Part shown: one piece after another, positions 17,067-25,909 of the stretch
Numbering within the stretch: the stretch's first letter is position 1
Layout: each line of letters opens with the position of its first letter
Origin: Planctomycetes bacterium MalM25
GTDB taxonomy: Bacteria > Planctomycetota > Planctomycetia > Pirellulales > Lacipirellulaceae
Reading direction: 5' to 3'
NCBI GenBank assembly: GCA_007745835.1
Contig: CP036424.1
Coordinates: forward strand, 767,001-831,000
DNA: 64,000 nt
The notes under the pieces: generated by a model
Databases searched by the model: none
What the model was told of the DNA's origin: nothing
What the model saw: only the letters and a program-made list of their open reading frames with translations
Made by a program: the position numbers and the translations under genes

Positions 17067-17734
17067 TCCGCACGATGACCCTCGCCGCCACGCTGCTCAC
17101 GGCCGCCTGCGCCGCCGCCCAAGAGGGCAGCCTGATCTACTCGCCGGTGCGGCAGCCGCAGCCCGGCGCGACCGTCATGAACAACAGCGCTTGGATCTAC
17201 CAGGCGCTCCCGCCGGAGGCGATGTCGCGTCCGCTGGAGAAAGAGAGCATCGTCACCGTACTGGTCGATTACCGTTCGGTCATGCTGAGCGAGGGATCGG
17301 GGGAGTCGATCAAGACCGGCAGCTTCAGCGCGGTGCTCTCCGACTGGATCAAGTTCGACGGCAAGGACCTCTTCCCCGCACCGCAGCGTCGCGGCGACCC
17401 GTCGGTCTCCGGCACGCTCAACAGCCAGCTGCGGGCCGAGAGCGAGATCGAACAACGCGAGTCCTTGACCTTCGCGATGGCGGTCAAGGTCGTCGACATC
17501 CGCCCGAACGGCAACCTCGTGCTGGAGGGGCGGTCGGAGGTTCAGAACAACGAAGAGATCTGGATGGTCTACCTGTCGGGCGAGGTCGCTCGCCAGCAGA
17601 TCGGGCCCGACTGGACCGTCCGCGACACGTCGCTCGCGAACAAGCGGATCAAGAAGTACGAGGTCGGCGCCGTCCACGACGGCTACGCCCGCGGTTGGCT
17701 CAACCAGTGGTACGGCAAGTACAAGCCCTTCTGA
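17063..17734 (+). CDS. flgH: Flagellar L-ring protein FlgH
   Basis: A 223-aa outer-membrane ring subunit. A signal sequence is followed by FlgH motifs: KESIVTVLVDYRSVMLSEGS, SVSGTLNSQLRAESEIEQRESLTFAMAVKVVDIRPNGNLVLEGRSEV, then GEVARQQIGPDWTVRDTSLANKRIKKYEVG. Unlike enteric FlgH it lacks a clean lipobox: the only early cysteine (Cys16 in LTAAC) has Thr at -3. It may therefore be an ordinary secreted protein. Its presence supports a true outer membrane in this cell. Coupled to flgA by overlap. Confidence 0.93.
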   Translation: MIRTMTLAATLLTAACAAAQEGSLIYSPVRQPQPGATVMNNSAWIYQALPPEAMSRPLEKESIVTVLVDYRSVMLSEGSGESIKTGSFSAVLSDWIKFDGKDLFPAPQRRGDPSVSGTLNSQLRAESEIEQRESLTFAMAVKVVDIRPNGNLVLEGRSEVQNNEEIWMVYLSGEVARQQIGPDWTVRDTSLANKRIKKYEVGAVHDGYARGWLNQWYGKYKPF

Positions 17735-17759
17735 GGCCGTGCTCAACGGAGACAGAACC

Positions 17760-18860
17760 ATGCATCACCAAGCACTCATCCTGCTGGCCCTCGTCGTCTC
17801 GCTCTGCTCGGGAGCCGAGGCCTGGGCGCAGGGCAAGACCCGTTTGGCGAACATCTCTCGCTTGAAGGGCCAGGAAGAGAACGTCCTGCGGGGCGTCGGC
17901 CTGGTGATCGGCCTCAACGGAACCGGCGAGGCCAACGACCCGGCGACGATGCGGGCGCTCAGCCGCGTGCTGGAGCTGATGGGCAACCCGGTTACCGCGA
18001 CCGGCCGCTTCGACGAGGACGCGCAGCAGGCGCTGCGGAACGTGAAGAACGTCGCGCTCGTCATGGTGACCGCCACCGTACCGCCGACCGGCTCGCGGAG
18101 CGGTGACAAGATCAACTGCACGGTCAGCGCCCTGAACGGCAAGAGCCTCGAAGGGGGCCAGCTCGTCTCCGCGGCGCTGCAAGGCCCCAACACGCAGGAC
18201 GCGAGCGTCTTCGCGTTGTGTGAGGGATCGGTGCAGATCTCCAACCCGACACAGCCGATGGTGGGGGTGATTCACCAAGGGTGTCAACTCACCCGCGATG
18301 TGACGACCCCGTTCGTTTCGGAGGACGGGTGGGTCACGATCGTGCTCGATCCGAACCACGCCGATTTTCATGTCTCCGAGGCGGTCGCCGACCAGATCGC
18401 CACGCGGTACCTCGACGACTTCTTGCCCAGCAAGATGCGCTTGGAGTACGAGGAAGTCCGCGAGCGTTTCGTTCACCCGGTCGATGCGGCCAACATCCGC
18501 GTGAAAGTGCCGGACAAGTTCTTGAACGACACGGTGGCGTTCGTCTCGCAGCTGATGGACGAGTCGATCTACGGCGCCGAGCCCGAGGCGCGTGTCGTTT
18601 GCAACACGCGGACCGGATCGGTCGTGATCTCCGGGGACGTAGAGATCGGTGACGTCGCCTTCACGCACAGCAACCTCACGATCGACACCGGCCAGTCCGC
18701 CGGCTTCTTGCCGCTCGCTCCGGACGAAACGCAACGGCCGAAGCTCGATCGTCTGGTGAAGTCCTTGAAGAACCTGAGGGTCCCTGGCCAGGACGTGATC
18801 GAGATCATCCGGAGCATCGATCGCCTCGGGAAGCTGCACGCCAAGCTGATCATCCTCTGA
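17760..18860 (+). CDS. flgI: Flagellar P-ring protein FlgI
   Basis: A 366-aa periplasmic P-ring subunit (usual length about 365). Signal peptide about residues 1-24, then ISRLKGQEENVLRGVGLVIGLNGTGEANDP, ARRLEL-like ALSRVLELMG, KNVALVMVTATVPP and GDKINCTVSALNGKSLEGGQLVSAAL. The C-terminal end is DRLVKSLKNLRVPGQDVIEIIRSIDRLGKLHAKLII. ATG 17760 has AACGGAGA ahead of it and opens the signal peptide; an in-frame GTG lies 21 nt earlier. The gene follows flgH by 25 nt and precedes the rod-binding gene by 22 nt. Confidence 0.96.
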   Translation: MHHQALILLALVVSLCSGAEAWAQGKTRLANISRLKGQEENVLRGVGLVIGLNGTGEANDPATMRALSRVLELMGNPVTATGRFDEDAQQALRNVKNVALVMVTATVPPTGSRSGDKINCTVSALNGKSLEGGQLVSAALQGPNTQDASVFALCEGSVQISNPTQPMVGVIHQGCQLTRDVTTPFVSEDGWVTIVLDPNHADFHVSEAVADQIATRYLDDFLPSKMRLEYEEVRERFVHPVDAANIRVKVPDKFLNDTVAFVSQLMDESIYGAEPEARVVCNTRTGSVVISGDVEIGDVAFTHSNLTIDTGQSAGFLPLAPDETQRPKLDRLVKSLKNLRVPGQDVIEIIRSIDRLGKLHAKLIIL

Positions 18861-18882
18861 ACGCCTCTCTCGGTACGAACCC

Positions 18883-19296
18883 ATGATTAGCCCGGTCAAC
18901 CCAACCCAAGCCTCCGACCTGTCGCCGGTGTCGAAGCCCGCGTCGCTGCAAGGCGCGCCGGCGACGCGTGGCGAGTCGGCCGTCGCTCAGGCACGCGAGT
19001 TGAAAGAGGCGTTCGGCCAGTTCGTCGGTGAGACGTTCTTCAGCCAGATGCTCAAGTCGATGCGATCGACGGTCAACGAACCGGCCTACTTTCACGGCGG
19101 GCACGCCGAGGAGCAGTTCCAAGCGCGGCTGGACCAACAGGTCTCGCAGGACCTGGCGGCTTCGGGTGGGGAATTCGCTGAGGACCTCTTCGAGTCGTCG
19201 TTTCCCCGCGAAGCGGCCTTGCTGAAACGAAACGAAACGAACACCGGCTCCGTCGAGTCGCCCCTCGCGGCGCTCGATATGCTACGCCGCCGCTGA
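18883..19296 (+). CDS. Rod-binding protein (FlgJ N-terminal domain type)
   Basis: A 137-aa protein matching only the N-terminal rod-binding half of FlgJ: ELKEAFGQFVGETFFSQMLKSMRSTV, followed by GGHAEEQFQARLDQQVSQDLA. No muramidase domain is present, as in many non-enteric bacteria, so peptidoglycan must be opened by a separate enzyme. It acts as rod scaffold in the periplasm. The position right after flgI is the standard place for flgJ. Confidence 0.87.
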   Translation: MISPVNPTQASDLSPVSKPASLQGAPATRGESAVAQARELKEAFGQFVGETFFSQMLKSMRSTVNEPAYFHGGHAEEQFQARLDQQVSQDLAASGGEFAEDLFESSFPREAALLKRNETNTGSVESPLAALDMLRRR

Positions 19297-19344
19297 GTTG
19301 CCGCCCCGATCGTGACACCGTCTCCCCTCAATCGCCCACGCGAC

Positions 19345-19878
19345 ATGAACCCGACCGCCAACGAAGCCACGACGGCCGCCGCGACGCCCGAGTCGATCGA
19401 CGGCTGGGAAGCCCCGCTGACCGAGCTGCTCACCGACCTGTCGCAGACGCAGACCGAGCTGCTCGAAGTGCTCGGCCGCAAACGCGATCTGCTGGTCGCC
19501 GGCGACCGGGAGGGGCTCGCCGCCATCGGCCCGGAGGAGGATCGCCTCGCCGGCCGGCTGGCCGAGTGCCAGCAGCGCCGGCAGGGCATGCTCGACGCGG
19601 CGGAAGAGCGAGGCTTGCCGCACGGCAACCTCCGCTCGCTAGCCGAGGCGATGCCGGACGGCGCCCGCCGGGCGCTGCGTCCGCAGATCCGCGAGGCGCG
19701 TTCGCGGGCGCGGCTCCTGCAGCACCAGAGCCTCACGAACTGGGTGCTGGTCCAACGGACGCTGCTGCACCTGTCTCAAATGATCGAGATTGTCGCCACT
19801 GGGGGTCAGAAACCGCCGACTTACGAGAAGAGCGGGCAGTCCGCCTCGGGCGGGGTGCTGATGGACCGCGCCGTCTGA
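19345..19878 (+). CDS. FlgN-like flagellar export chaperone
   Basis: A 177-aa, largely helical protein. Residues from about 20 form heptad-rich helices (LTELLTDLSQTQTELLEVLGRKRDLLVAGDREGLAAI, LAECQQRRQGML), and a later helix is SLTNWVLVQRTLLHLSQMIEI. This is the FlgN profile, a cytosolic chaperone for FlgK and FlgL, whose genes come next. ATG 19345 is preferred over GTG 19312. The assignment rests on helix pattern plus position, since FlgN sequences diverge widely. Confidence 0.75.
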   Translation: MNPTANEATTAAATPESIDGWEAPLTELLTDLSQTQTELLEVLGRKRDLLVAGDREGLAAIGPEEDRLAGRLAECQQRRQGMLDAAEERGLPHGNLRSLAEAMPDGARRALRPQIREARSRARLLQHQSLTNWVLVQRTLLHLSQMIEIVATGGQKPPTYEKSGQSASGGVLMDRAV

Positions 19879-19947
19879 TCGAACCCCCGTGCCCAGCTAG
19901 CACGCCAGCATCTCTCACGCGGCAGGAGGCCGCGTCGTCTCGACGCC

Positions 19948-21681
19948 ATGTCACTCTTCGGGTCGCTACAAACGGCGAGCAACACGCTTCAGGCCATGCA
20001 GATTGGCCTGCAAGTGGTGAGCAACAATATCGCCAACGCGAACACCGAAGGGTTCATCCGCGAGCAGGTGAACTACGCACCGGCGCCGGTGCAGAAGAAG
20101 GGGCGATTGAACATCGGCCTCGGCGTGATGGTCGACAGCATCACGCAGAAGGTCGATGATTTTCTCGGCGAGCAGCTCCGCGACGCGACCGGTGATCGCG
20201 TCAGCGCCGAGCTGCAGAACGACGCCTACAAGGACCTCGAGCAGCTGCTCGGCGAGCTGTCCGACAACGACCTGAGCTCGGCGCTGACCGGCTTCTTCGG
20301 CAGCCTGCAAGACACGACCAACGCCGTCGCGGGCGACGCCCTCTCGGTGCGCAACTTGGCGGTCCTGGAGGGCCGGCAGTTGACGTCCGAGATCCGTCGG
20401 ATCGAGGACCGCGCCCGCGAGCTGCGCAACAGCTACGACGACCGCATCGCCGAGTCCGTCGGGCAGATCAATAGCCTCGCGGACGAGATCACCAAGCTCA
20501 ACATCCGCATCACCCAAACCGAAGGGGGCTCGGCCGGATCGAGCGACGCCGGCGCCCTCCGCAGCGCCCGCAACGAGGCGGTCAACAAGCTGTCCGAGCT
20601 GGTGGGCGTGACGGTCGAGGAGCAGCCGAGCGGCGGGCTCGCGATCGCGGTGGGAGGAGAGTTTCTCGTGTTCGAGGGGCAACGCCGAGAGCTTTCTCTC
20701 GAGACGGCCGACCCGGACCTCGAAGCGGCCTCGCAGCTCGTCTTCGCCGATACGGGCAAGGCGATCGAACCCAGCAGCGGAAGCATCCACGGTTACACCG
20801 TCGCACGCGACGAGATCGTTGACGGCTTCCGCGACAACCTCGACGAGTTCGCCCAGACGCTGATCTTCGAGTTCAACAAGGTCTACTCGCAGGGGCAGGG
20901 GCTCGACGGCTTCCAGTCGTTAACCAGCTACGCGGGCGTCGACGACCCGAACGTGCCCCTCGCCGCGTCAGGACTGCCGTTCCCGATTGAGAACGGCGAG
21001 TTTAAGATCACGCTGCACAACGACAGCGGATCGGTCGAGACCACGACGATCTCCGTGAAGTCGCTCAACGAGGGCGGGGGCGACGACGCCACGCTCTCGA
21101 CCGTCCGACAGCAGCTCGACGCCATCGACGGCCTGAACGCCTCGATCGGGGCCGATGGCCGTCTGTCGATCTCTGCCGACGCCTCGGATTCGCAGTTCGT
21201 TTTCTCGGACGACACCAGCGGTTTCCTCGCGGCGATCGGGCTCAACACGTTCTTCACGGGCGACGGATCGCTCGACATCAACGTGAACTCTGAGCTCGAC
21301 GGCATCCAGAACGCCGGCAAGCTCGCGCTGCGTCGGACCGACCCGACGAAGGAGACCGCCGGCCCCGGCGGAACGCAGGAGAACGCGGTGTTGCTTGCGG
21401 GCTTGCTCGACGAGCCGCTCGATTCGTTGGACGGCGCCTCGATCATCGAACGCTACGACCAAGTGGTGAACGACCTGGCTCAGAACTCGACCGTCGCCGG
21501 TTCGGTGCTCGACGGCCTCGGTGTCTTCGAGTCGACCCTCGCCAACGAGTTCCAGGCCATCAGCGGCGTGAACATCGACGAGGAGGCGATCGACATGATC
21601 TCGCTGCAGCGGATCTACCAAGCGACCGCCCGGGTGATCTCTACGATCCAAGAGATGCTCGACACCTTGGTGAATCTCTGA
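19948..21681 (+). CDS. flgK: Flagellar hook-associated protein 1 (FlgK)
   Basis: A 577-aa junction protein between hook and filament. N-terminus: SLFGSLQTASNTLQAMQIGLQVVSNNIANANTEGF (rod/hook family helix). The central FlgK core contains LGELSDNDLSSALTGFFGSLQD and ALRSARNEAVNKLSELVGV. C-terminus: FESTLANEFQAISGVNIDEEAIDMISLQRIYQATARVISTIQEMLDTLVNL. Length is close to the usual 450-650 aa, so FlgK is not inflated like its neighbours FlgL and FliD. Secreted through the flagellar export gate with FlgN-type help. Confidence 0.96.
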   Translation: MSLFGSLQTASNTLQAMQIGLQVVSNNIANANTEGFIREQVNYAPAPVQKKGRLNIGLGVMVDSITQKVDDFLGEQLRDATGDRVSAELQNDAYKDLEQLLGELSDNDLSSALTGFFGSLQDTTNAVAGDALSVRNLAVLEGRQLTSEIRRIEDRARELRNSYDDRIAESVGQINSLADEITKLNIRITQTEGGSAGSSDAGALRSARNEAVNKLSELVGVTVEEQPSGGLAIAVGGEFLVFEGQRRELSLETADPDLEAASQLVFADTGKAIEPSSGSIHGYTVARDEIVDGFRDNLDEFAQTLIFEFNKVYSQGQGLDGFQSLTSYAGVDDPNVPLAASGLPFPIENGEFKITLHNDSGSVETTTISVKSLNEGGGDDATLSTVRQQLDAIDGLNASIGADGRLSISADASDSQFVFSDDTSGFLAAIGLNTFFTGDGSLDINVNSELDGIQNAGKLALRRTDPTKETAGPGGTQENAVLLAGLLDEPLDSLDGASIIERYDQVVNDLAQNSTVAGSVLDGLGVFESTLANEFQAISGVNIDEEAIDMISLQRIYQATARVISTIQEMLDTLVNL

Positions 21682-21732
21682 CCCCTCGCCCCCCGCCTCG
21701 ACCCGCCCTAACGCCACACCCCCGACCCGCCC

Positions 21733-24375
21733 GTGGCCACGATTCAGCCCATCGCAACCAGCCGCGTGACCGACGCCATGACGCGCGGCCGGCTGACTGC
21801 GCAGATCCAGAACGACCAGCGCGAGCTGTTCCGTCTTCAGAACCAGCTCAGCACCGGCTTTCGCATCTTCCTGCCGAGCGACGACGCCTCCGCCGCGCAG
21901 CGGGCGATGGCGTTGCAGCGGACGCTGGAGCGCAAGGAGCAGGCCTTCACCAACATCAACGGCGCGGTCGCTTCCCTGGCCACGACCGAGTCGGCGCTGT
22001 CCGGGGTGGGGACCAGCCTCAACGAACTGAAATCCCAAGCGCTATCGGTCGTCGACTCCATCACGGACGAGAACGACCGACAGGCGGTGATCAACGCGAT
22101 CGACGGCTTGCTGTTCGACCTGACCCGCGCCGGCAACTCGACCTTCGCCTCGAACTACCTGCTCGGCGGCGCCGAGCGGGCGAGCGAGGCTTACCAAGGG
22201 GTCCAGACCTACGTCGAGTACTTGGGCGACGAGTCCAGCCCCCAGACGTTTGTTGATATCGGTCAGCTCTTCGACACGGGCGTGGCGGGCGACGAGGTGC
22301 TGGGAGGCCTCTCCGAGTCGATTCGGGGCGTTTCGGACCTGAACGTACAGCTCACTCCCGAGACGCGGCTCAGCGATCTGAACGACGGTGTGGGCGTCAC
22401 GCCCAACGGGTCGATCGAGATCACCTACACGCCGACCACGCCAACGGAGCCGACGACGAGCTCTATAGTCGACCTGTCGAACGCCAAGACAATCGACGAC
22501 GTGGCCCGACTCATCGAGACCAGCGCTCCCGAAGGCTCGGTCGTCACGGTCTCGATCGAGAACAACGCGCTGCGTCTCGACACGTTCGATGGCGGCTTGC
22601 AGATCGAAGAGGTTGCGGGCGGCGTGGCGGCGAGCGAGTTGGGAGTCCTCTACGACGGCGCTCCGGCGACCTCGGTCAACGGAACGGACCTCGACCCGAT
22701 CCTCCGCCAAACGACCCGCCTCGACGACTTGGCGGGGGCGAAGGCGCGCGGCCGCCTCGAGCTGCCCGGCGCGAACAACGACCTGGTGCTCACGGCGAAC
22801 GCCAACGGGGCTTCGCTCAACAGCGTGAACGTCGAGTTCGTCGACGGCGCCACGGCCGGCTCGGAGAGTGCGACGTACGTTAGCGGAACGAACACGCTGA
22901 CGGTCACGATCGCCGCGAGCGAGTCCAACACAAACCAGATCGCCGCGGCGATCACGGCCGAAGGGACCTTCACGGCGGAGCCCGACTACTTCGACCAGAC
23001 CGCTTTCGCGGCCCGCGGGACCGGAGATGTTAGCGCCGCCGTTTACGCAGCGGCGACCGCGGGAGGTGTTGATGGTCCGGGCGGGGCGGCGAACGGTGAC
23101 ATCGACCTGGCGTCCGGCTTGCAGGTCACGAACGGCGCCGAGACTTACGTCATCGACACGTCCCGTGCGGAGACGCTCGAGGACCTGATGAGCCTGCTCA
23201 ACGATCCCAACTACGGGATGGTCGCGCGGATCAACGACACGGGCGACGGCATCGACGTCCGCACCCGCCGCAGCGGCGCCGACTTTTCCATCGGCGAGAA
23301 CGGGGGGACGACGGCCACGGACCTCGGCATCCGCTCGTACACGGAAGAGTCGCGGCTCGTCGATTTCAACCGCGGCGTCGGGGTGGTTGAGCAGTTCCCG
23401 ACCGATACCGAGACGCGTGCTCAGAATGAGTTGATTATCTCGGGTCAGGACGGCGGGACGACATTCTCTTACAGCATCGATCCGGTCGAGCTCTCGACCG
23501 TGGAGGACCTGTTCGATCGCATCGCGACGGACACGGGCGGCGCGTTCACGGCAGACCTAGCGACGACCGGCAACGGGATCGTGCTCACCCGCAACGATGT
23601 GGTCGATCCCGCGGTGACGGCGACCGGCACGGTCGGCCTCGGCGGCGACACGCTCACCTTCACGGCGAACACGCCCGGCGCGGCGGGGAACAACCCGGAC
23701 TTCACGATCGAGGTCGTCGATAACGCCTCGGGTGGCCTGAGCACCACGGTCAACGGCGACGTGATCACGGTCGATCTGGGCGGCTCCGCGACCGAGACGA
23801 GCGCAACGGTCGCCGCCAGTATCACAACCGCTTTGCCCGGCTACACGGTGACCGAGGGGCTCGCCGCCCCGGTGACCGTCCCTGAGGGGCCCAACCCGTT
23901 TGCGGTGGCCGGCGGTTTCGACGCGGATACTTTCACGGTAACCGGCGACATGGCCGAGCGGCTCGGCTTCCTCCCGGAGGGGGAGTCCTCGGTCACCTCG
24001 ACCGGCGCCTCGGTCACCTCAGCCGATCGCAACCCGCACGAGGTCGACAGCGTCTACACGACGCTCATCCGCATGCGCGAGGCGCTCGAGATCGGCGATT
24101 CGGAGGCGCTCGGCCGTGAGATCAACCGCCTGGAGGAAGACATCGACCGCGTCACGGCGGGGCGTGCGGAGGTCGGCGTGCGGCTGCGGAACCTCGAATC
24201 GATTGAGCAGCGGCTGACGGACGAGGAGGTGACGCTCCGCGAGGCGCTCTCCGACGAGATCGACGCCGACCTCGTCGAAGTGATCTCCGACTTCACCGCG
24301 AAGCAGGCTTCTCTGCAAGCGTCGTTGCAGACGTCGGGCGCTCTGCTGGGCCTGTCGATCCTCGACTTCATCTGA
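21733..24375 (+). CDS. flgL: Flagellar hook-associated protein 3 (FlgL), greatly enlarged
   Basis: An 880-aa protein, against roughly 300-400 aa for typical FlgL. Residues 1-160 carry the flagellin-like N-terminal helices (SRVTDAMTRGRLTAQIQNDQRELFRLQNQLSTGFRIFLPSDDAS); the last 130 carry the C-terminal helices. Between them are beta-rich modules, including two FlgIN-type blocks (LSDLNDGVGV near 213, LVDFNRGVGV near 541) and stretches resembling the flagellin insert (LGGDTLTFTAN...). Start is GTG 21733. It joins FlgK to the filament. The insert should project from the filament base. Confidence 0.92.
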   Translation: MATIQPIATSRVTDAMTRGRLTAQIQNDQRELFRLQNQLSTGFRIFLPSDDASAAQRAMALQRTLERKEQAFTNINGAVASLATTESALSGVGTSLNELKSQALSVVDSITDENDRQAVINAIDGLLFDLTRAGNSTFASNYLLGGAERASEAYQGVQTYVEYLGDESSPQTFVDIGQLFDTGVAGDEVLGGLSESIRGVSDLNVQLTPETRLSDLNDGVGVTPNGSIEITYTPTTPTEPTTSSIVDLSNAKTIDDVARLIETSAPEGSVVTVSIENNALRLDTFDGGLQIEEVAGGVAASELGVLYDGAPATSVNGTDLDPILRQTTRLDDLAGAKARGRLELPGANNDLVLTANANGASLNSVNVEFVDGATAGSESATYVSGTNTLTVTIAASESNTNQIAAAITAEGTFTAEPDYFDQTAFAARGTGDVSAAVYAAATAGGVDGPGGAANGDIDLASGLQVTNGAETYVIDTSRAETLEDLMSLLNDPNYGMVARINDTGDGIDVRTRRSGADFSIGENGGTTATDLGIRSYTEESRLVDFNRGVGVVEQFPTDTETRAQNELIISGQDGGTTFSYSIDPVELSTVEDLFDRIATDTGGAFTADLATTGNGIVLTRNDVVDPAVTATGTVGLGGDTLTFTANTPGAAGNNPDFTIEVVDNASGGLSTTVNGDVITVDLGGSATETSATVAASITTALPGYTVTEGLAAPVTVPEGPNPFAVAGGFDADTFTVTGDMAERLGFLPEGESSVTSTGASVTSADRNPHEVDSVYTTLIRMREALEIGDSEALGREINRLEEDIDRVTAGRAEVGVRLRNLESIEQRLTDEEVTLREALSDEIDADLVEVISDFTAKQASLQASLQTSGALLGLSILDFI

Positions 24376-24459
24376 CGGATCGGCTGTCGGATTGCGGTTC
24401 GATGTGGATTGGCTAATCCCGCAACGCGGAGTCAGCCGATGCGTCCTAAACAGGACCAT

Positions 24460-24480
24460 GCCGGCGCGATCTGCGCCGGC
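24460..24480 (+). promoter_or_regulatory. Perfect hairpin in the fliW leader
   Basis: GCCGGCGC and GCGCCGGC pair around a GATCT loop, between flgL and fliW, ending 22 nt before the fliW ATG. An ACAGGA-like CsrA core (AACAGGA) sits just 5' of it, and the ribosome-binding site AGGAGGG follows it. The arrangement resembles a CsrA-controlled leader, but no GGA is in the loop itself. Confidence 0.45.
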
Positions 24481-24502
24481 GACGTGCGCCAGGAGGGCGA
24501 CG

Positions 24503-24943
24503 ATGCAGATCAACACGACGCGATTCGGGGCGGTCGAGATCCGTCCCACCGACGTGCTCGAGTTCCCACTCGGGCTGATTGGCCTAGAGCCATGGCGGGA
24601 GTGGGTGGTGCTGGCCGACGGCCAGAACACCGGTCTCGGCTGGCTGCAATCGACCGAACGCGCCGAGCTGGCGTTGGCGGTCGTGAGCCCCCGCCGCTTT
24701 GTGCCCGACTACAAGGTGCGGCTCTCGTCGCGCGATCTGTCGCCGCTCGAGGCGCCCGAGGGCGTCGCGCCGCAGGTGGTGGTCGCGGTCAGCTGCCACG
24801 GCGGCGAGGCCCTGTCGGTCAACCTGAAGGCGCCGATCCTGGTCTGTCTCGAGTCACGCCGCGGCCGACAGGTCGTCGCCAAAGACGACCACCCGGTGCA
24901 GCATTGGCTCGGCGGTCAGCAGGCGCTGCGTCGCTCCGCCTGA
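24503..24943 (+). CDS. fliW: Flagellar assembly factor FliW
   Basis: A 146-aa cytosolic protein. FliW hallmarks: MQINTTRFGAVEI, VLEFPLGLIGLEPWREWVVL, then GWLQSTERAELALAVVSP and the C-terminal VNLKAPILVCLESRRGRQVV. FliW binds CsrA and relieves translational repression of flagellin; free flagellin displaces it, closing a feedback loop. The ATG has AGGAGGG upstream; the frame is open back to 24392 but that part is non-conserved. csrA follows 199 nt downstream and flagellin after that. Confidence 0.95.
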   Translation: MQINTTRFGAVEIRPTDVLEFPLGLIGLEPWREWVVLADGQNTGLGWLQSTERAELALAVVSPRRFVPDYKVRLSSRDLSPLEAPEGVAPQVVVAVSCHGGEALSVNLKAPILVCLESRRGRQVVAKDDHPVQHWLGGQQALRRSA

Positions 24944-25142
24944 CGGGGGTGCAGGTTGTGGCGGTCGCAACGACCGACGCCCCCCCATCGCCAGCGGGGC
25001 GAACGAAATAACCGGAGCCTTACCGCCGCCAGTCGAGATTCTGCTAGCTCGCTACCGATAGCATACCCATGCCGGGGATTCGTCCGCGGCGCCGTCCTTT
25101 CACCACGCACCACCGCGCTCGCCTAGCCGAGGGAACCCCCGC

Positions 25143-25370
25143 ATGTTGGTCCTATCACGCCAACGAGACGAGAGCATCATCATCGGCGACAACGTGGTGA
25201 TCACGGTTGTCGATGTGCGGGGCGACAAGGTCCGGCTGGGCATCGACGCCCCCACCGAGATCCCGGTCCACCGCCGCGAGGTGTACGAGGCGATCCAGCG
25301 CGAGAACAACCGCGCGAGCCAGATCAACGCCGACCAGGCCCGCCAGGTGGGCGGCGATTCGGCTTCTTGA
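25143..25370 (+). CDS. csrA: Carbon storage regulator CsrA
   Basis: A 75-aa RNA-binding translational regulator (usual length 60-75). MLVLSRQRDESIIIGDNVVITVVDVRGDKVRLGIDAPTEIPVHRREVYEAI is the canonical CsrA fold, with the RNA-contact residues Arg6/Arg8 near the start and the IPVHRREV strand with its conserved Arg. It binds GGA-bearing leaders, classically blocking flagellin translation unless held by FliW. The position between fliW and the flagellin gene is the conserved arrangement in flagellated non-enteric bacteria. Confidence 0.97.
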   Translation: MLVLSRQRDESIIIGDNVVITVVDVRGDKVRLGIDAPTEIPVHRREVYEAIQRENNRASQINADQARQVGGDSAS

Positions 25371-25385
25371 GATCGCTTAGCGATC
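25371..25385 (+). terminator. Hairpin directly after csrA
   Basis: GATCGC and GCGATC pair around TTA immediately after the csrA stop, followed by CAATTCCTCTCT. This could be a weak intrinsic terminator separating csrA from the flagellin unit. A second 6-bp hairpin (GGCCGC/GCGGCC) follows at about 25399-25415. Confidence 0.4.
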
Positions 25386-25415
25386 CAATTCCTCTCTCGG
25401 CCGCATCTCGGCGGC

Positions 25416-25909
25416 CACCCGTGCGGCGTTCTCTTGAGCCGCGCGTTGGATCCGGGCCCGATGCTTCGGCCCGAGGCGTCGTTCGTTTCGCAGAACGCCC
25501 CTTAGGTTTGACGAAACCGACCCCGTTGCAACGCCTGTAACGGTCGTGCGGACGGGTTGCGGCTAGGCACTCTAGGAAAGCGCGGGTAAGTCTCAGGCGC
25601 GCACCGCTAGCAGACGATACGTTCGCGTAGGCCCGGGTTCTCAACGTGAGAGCTCGGGGCCATGGAACCAACTCAATGGATCGCTCGCCAGGCTTGTGAG
25701 TGTGTGAGGCGCGTGGACGCACGCCCCGGATGCACGATCGGCCGTCCGAGAGACCGCACCAAGGAAGACAACACCGCGACGGCGATCGGAACTCGGGGTT
25801 CCGTCCACCTCGCCACGTCACCGAGCCGCACTCTCCGCGTGGGGTGTGCGGATTGGCGACGAACGAACCGCTTACCTTAGAAGGGGCCCTCTAACCGAGG
25901 GAGAGTTCG
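25416..25909 (+). promoter_or_regulatory. Long non-coding stretch upstream of flagellin
   Basis: About 490 nt hold no gene I can support; codon-position bias is absent in all frames. The stretch should contain the flagellin promoter and leader. I see no convincing sigma-28 or sigma-54 box. Just before the gene there is a G/C-rich near-palindrome (around TAGAAGGGGCCCTCTA, 25878-25893), then GAGGGAGAG as ribosome-binding site. That GGGAG is the expected place for CsrA to bind. Confidence 0.4.

Noticed and set aside
25324-25821. Minus-strand frame of 165 codons between csrA and flagellin
   Set aside because: Composition (Arg/Gly/Pro/Ser mixture) and lack of third-position bias argue against coding; it overlaps the flagellin leader.
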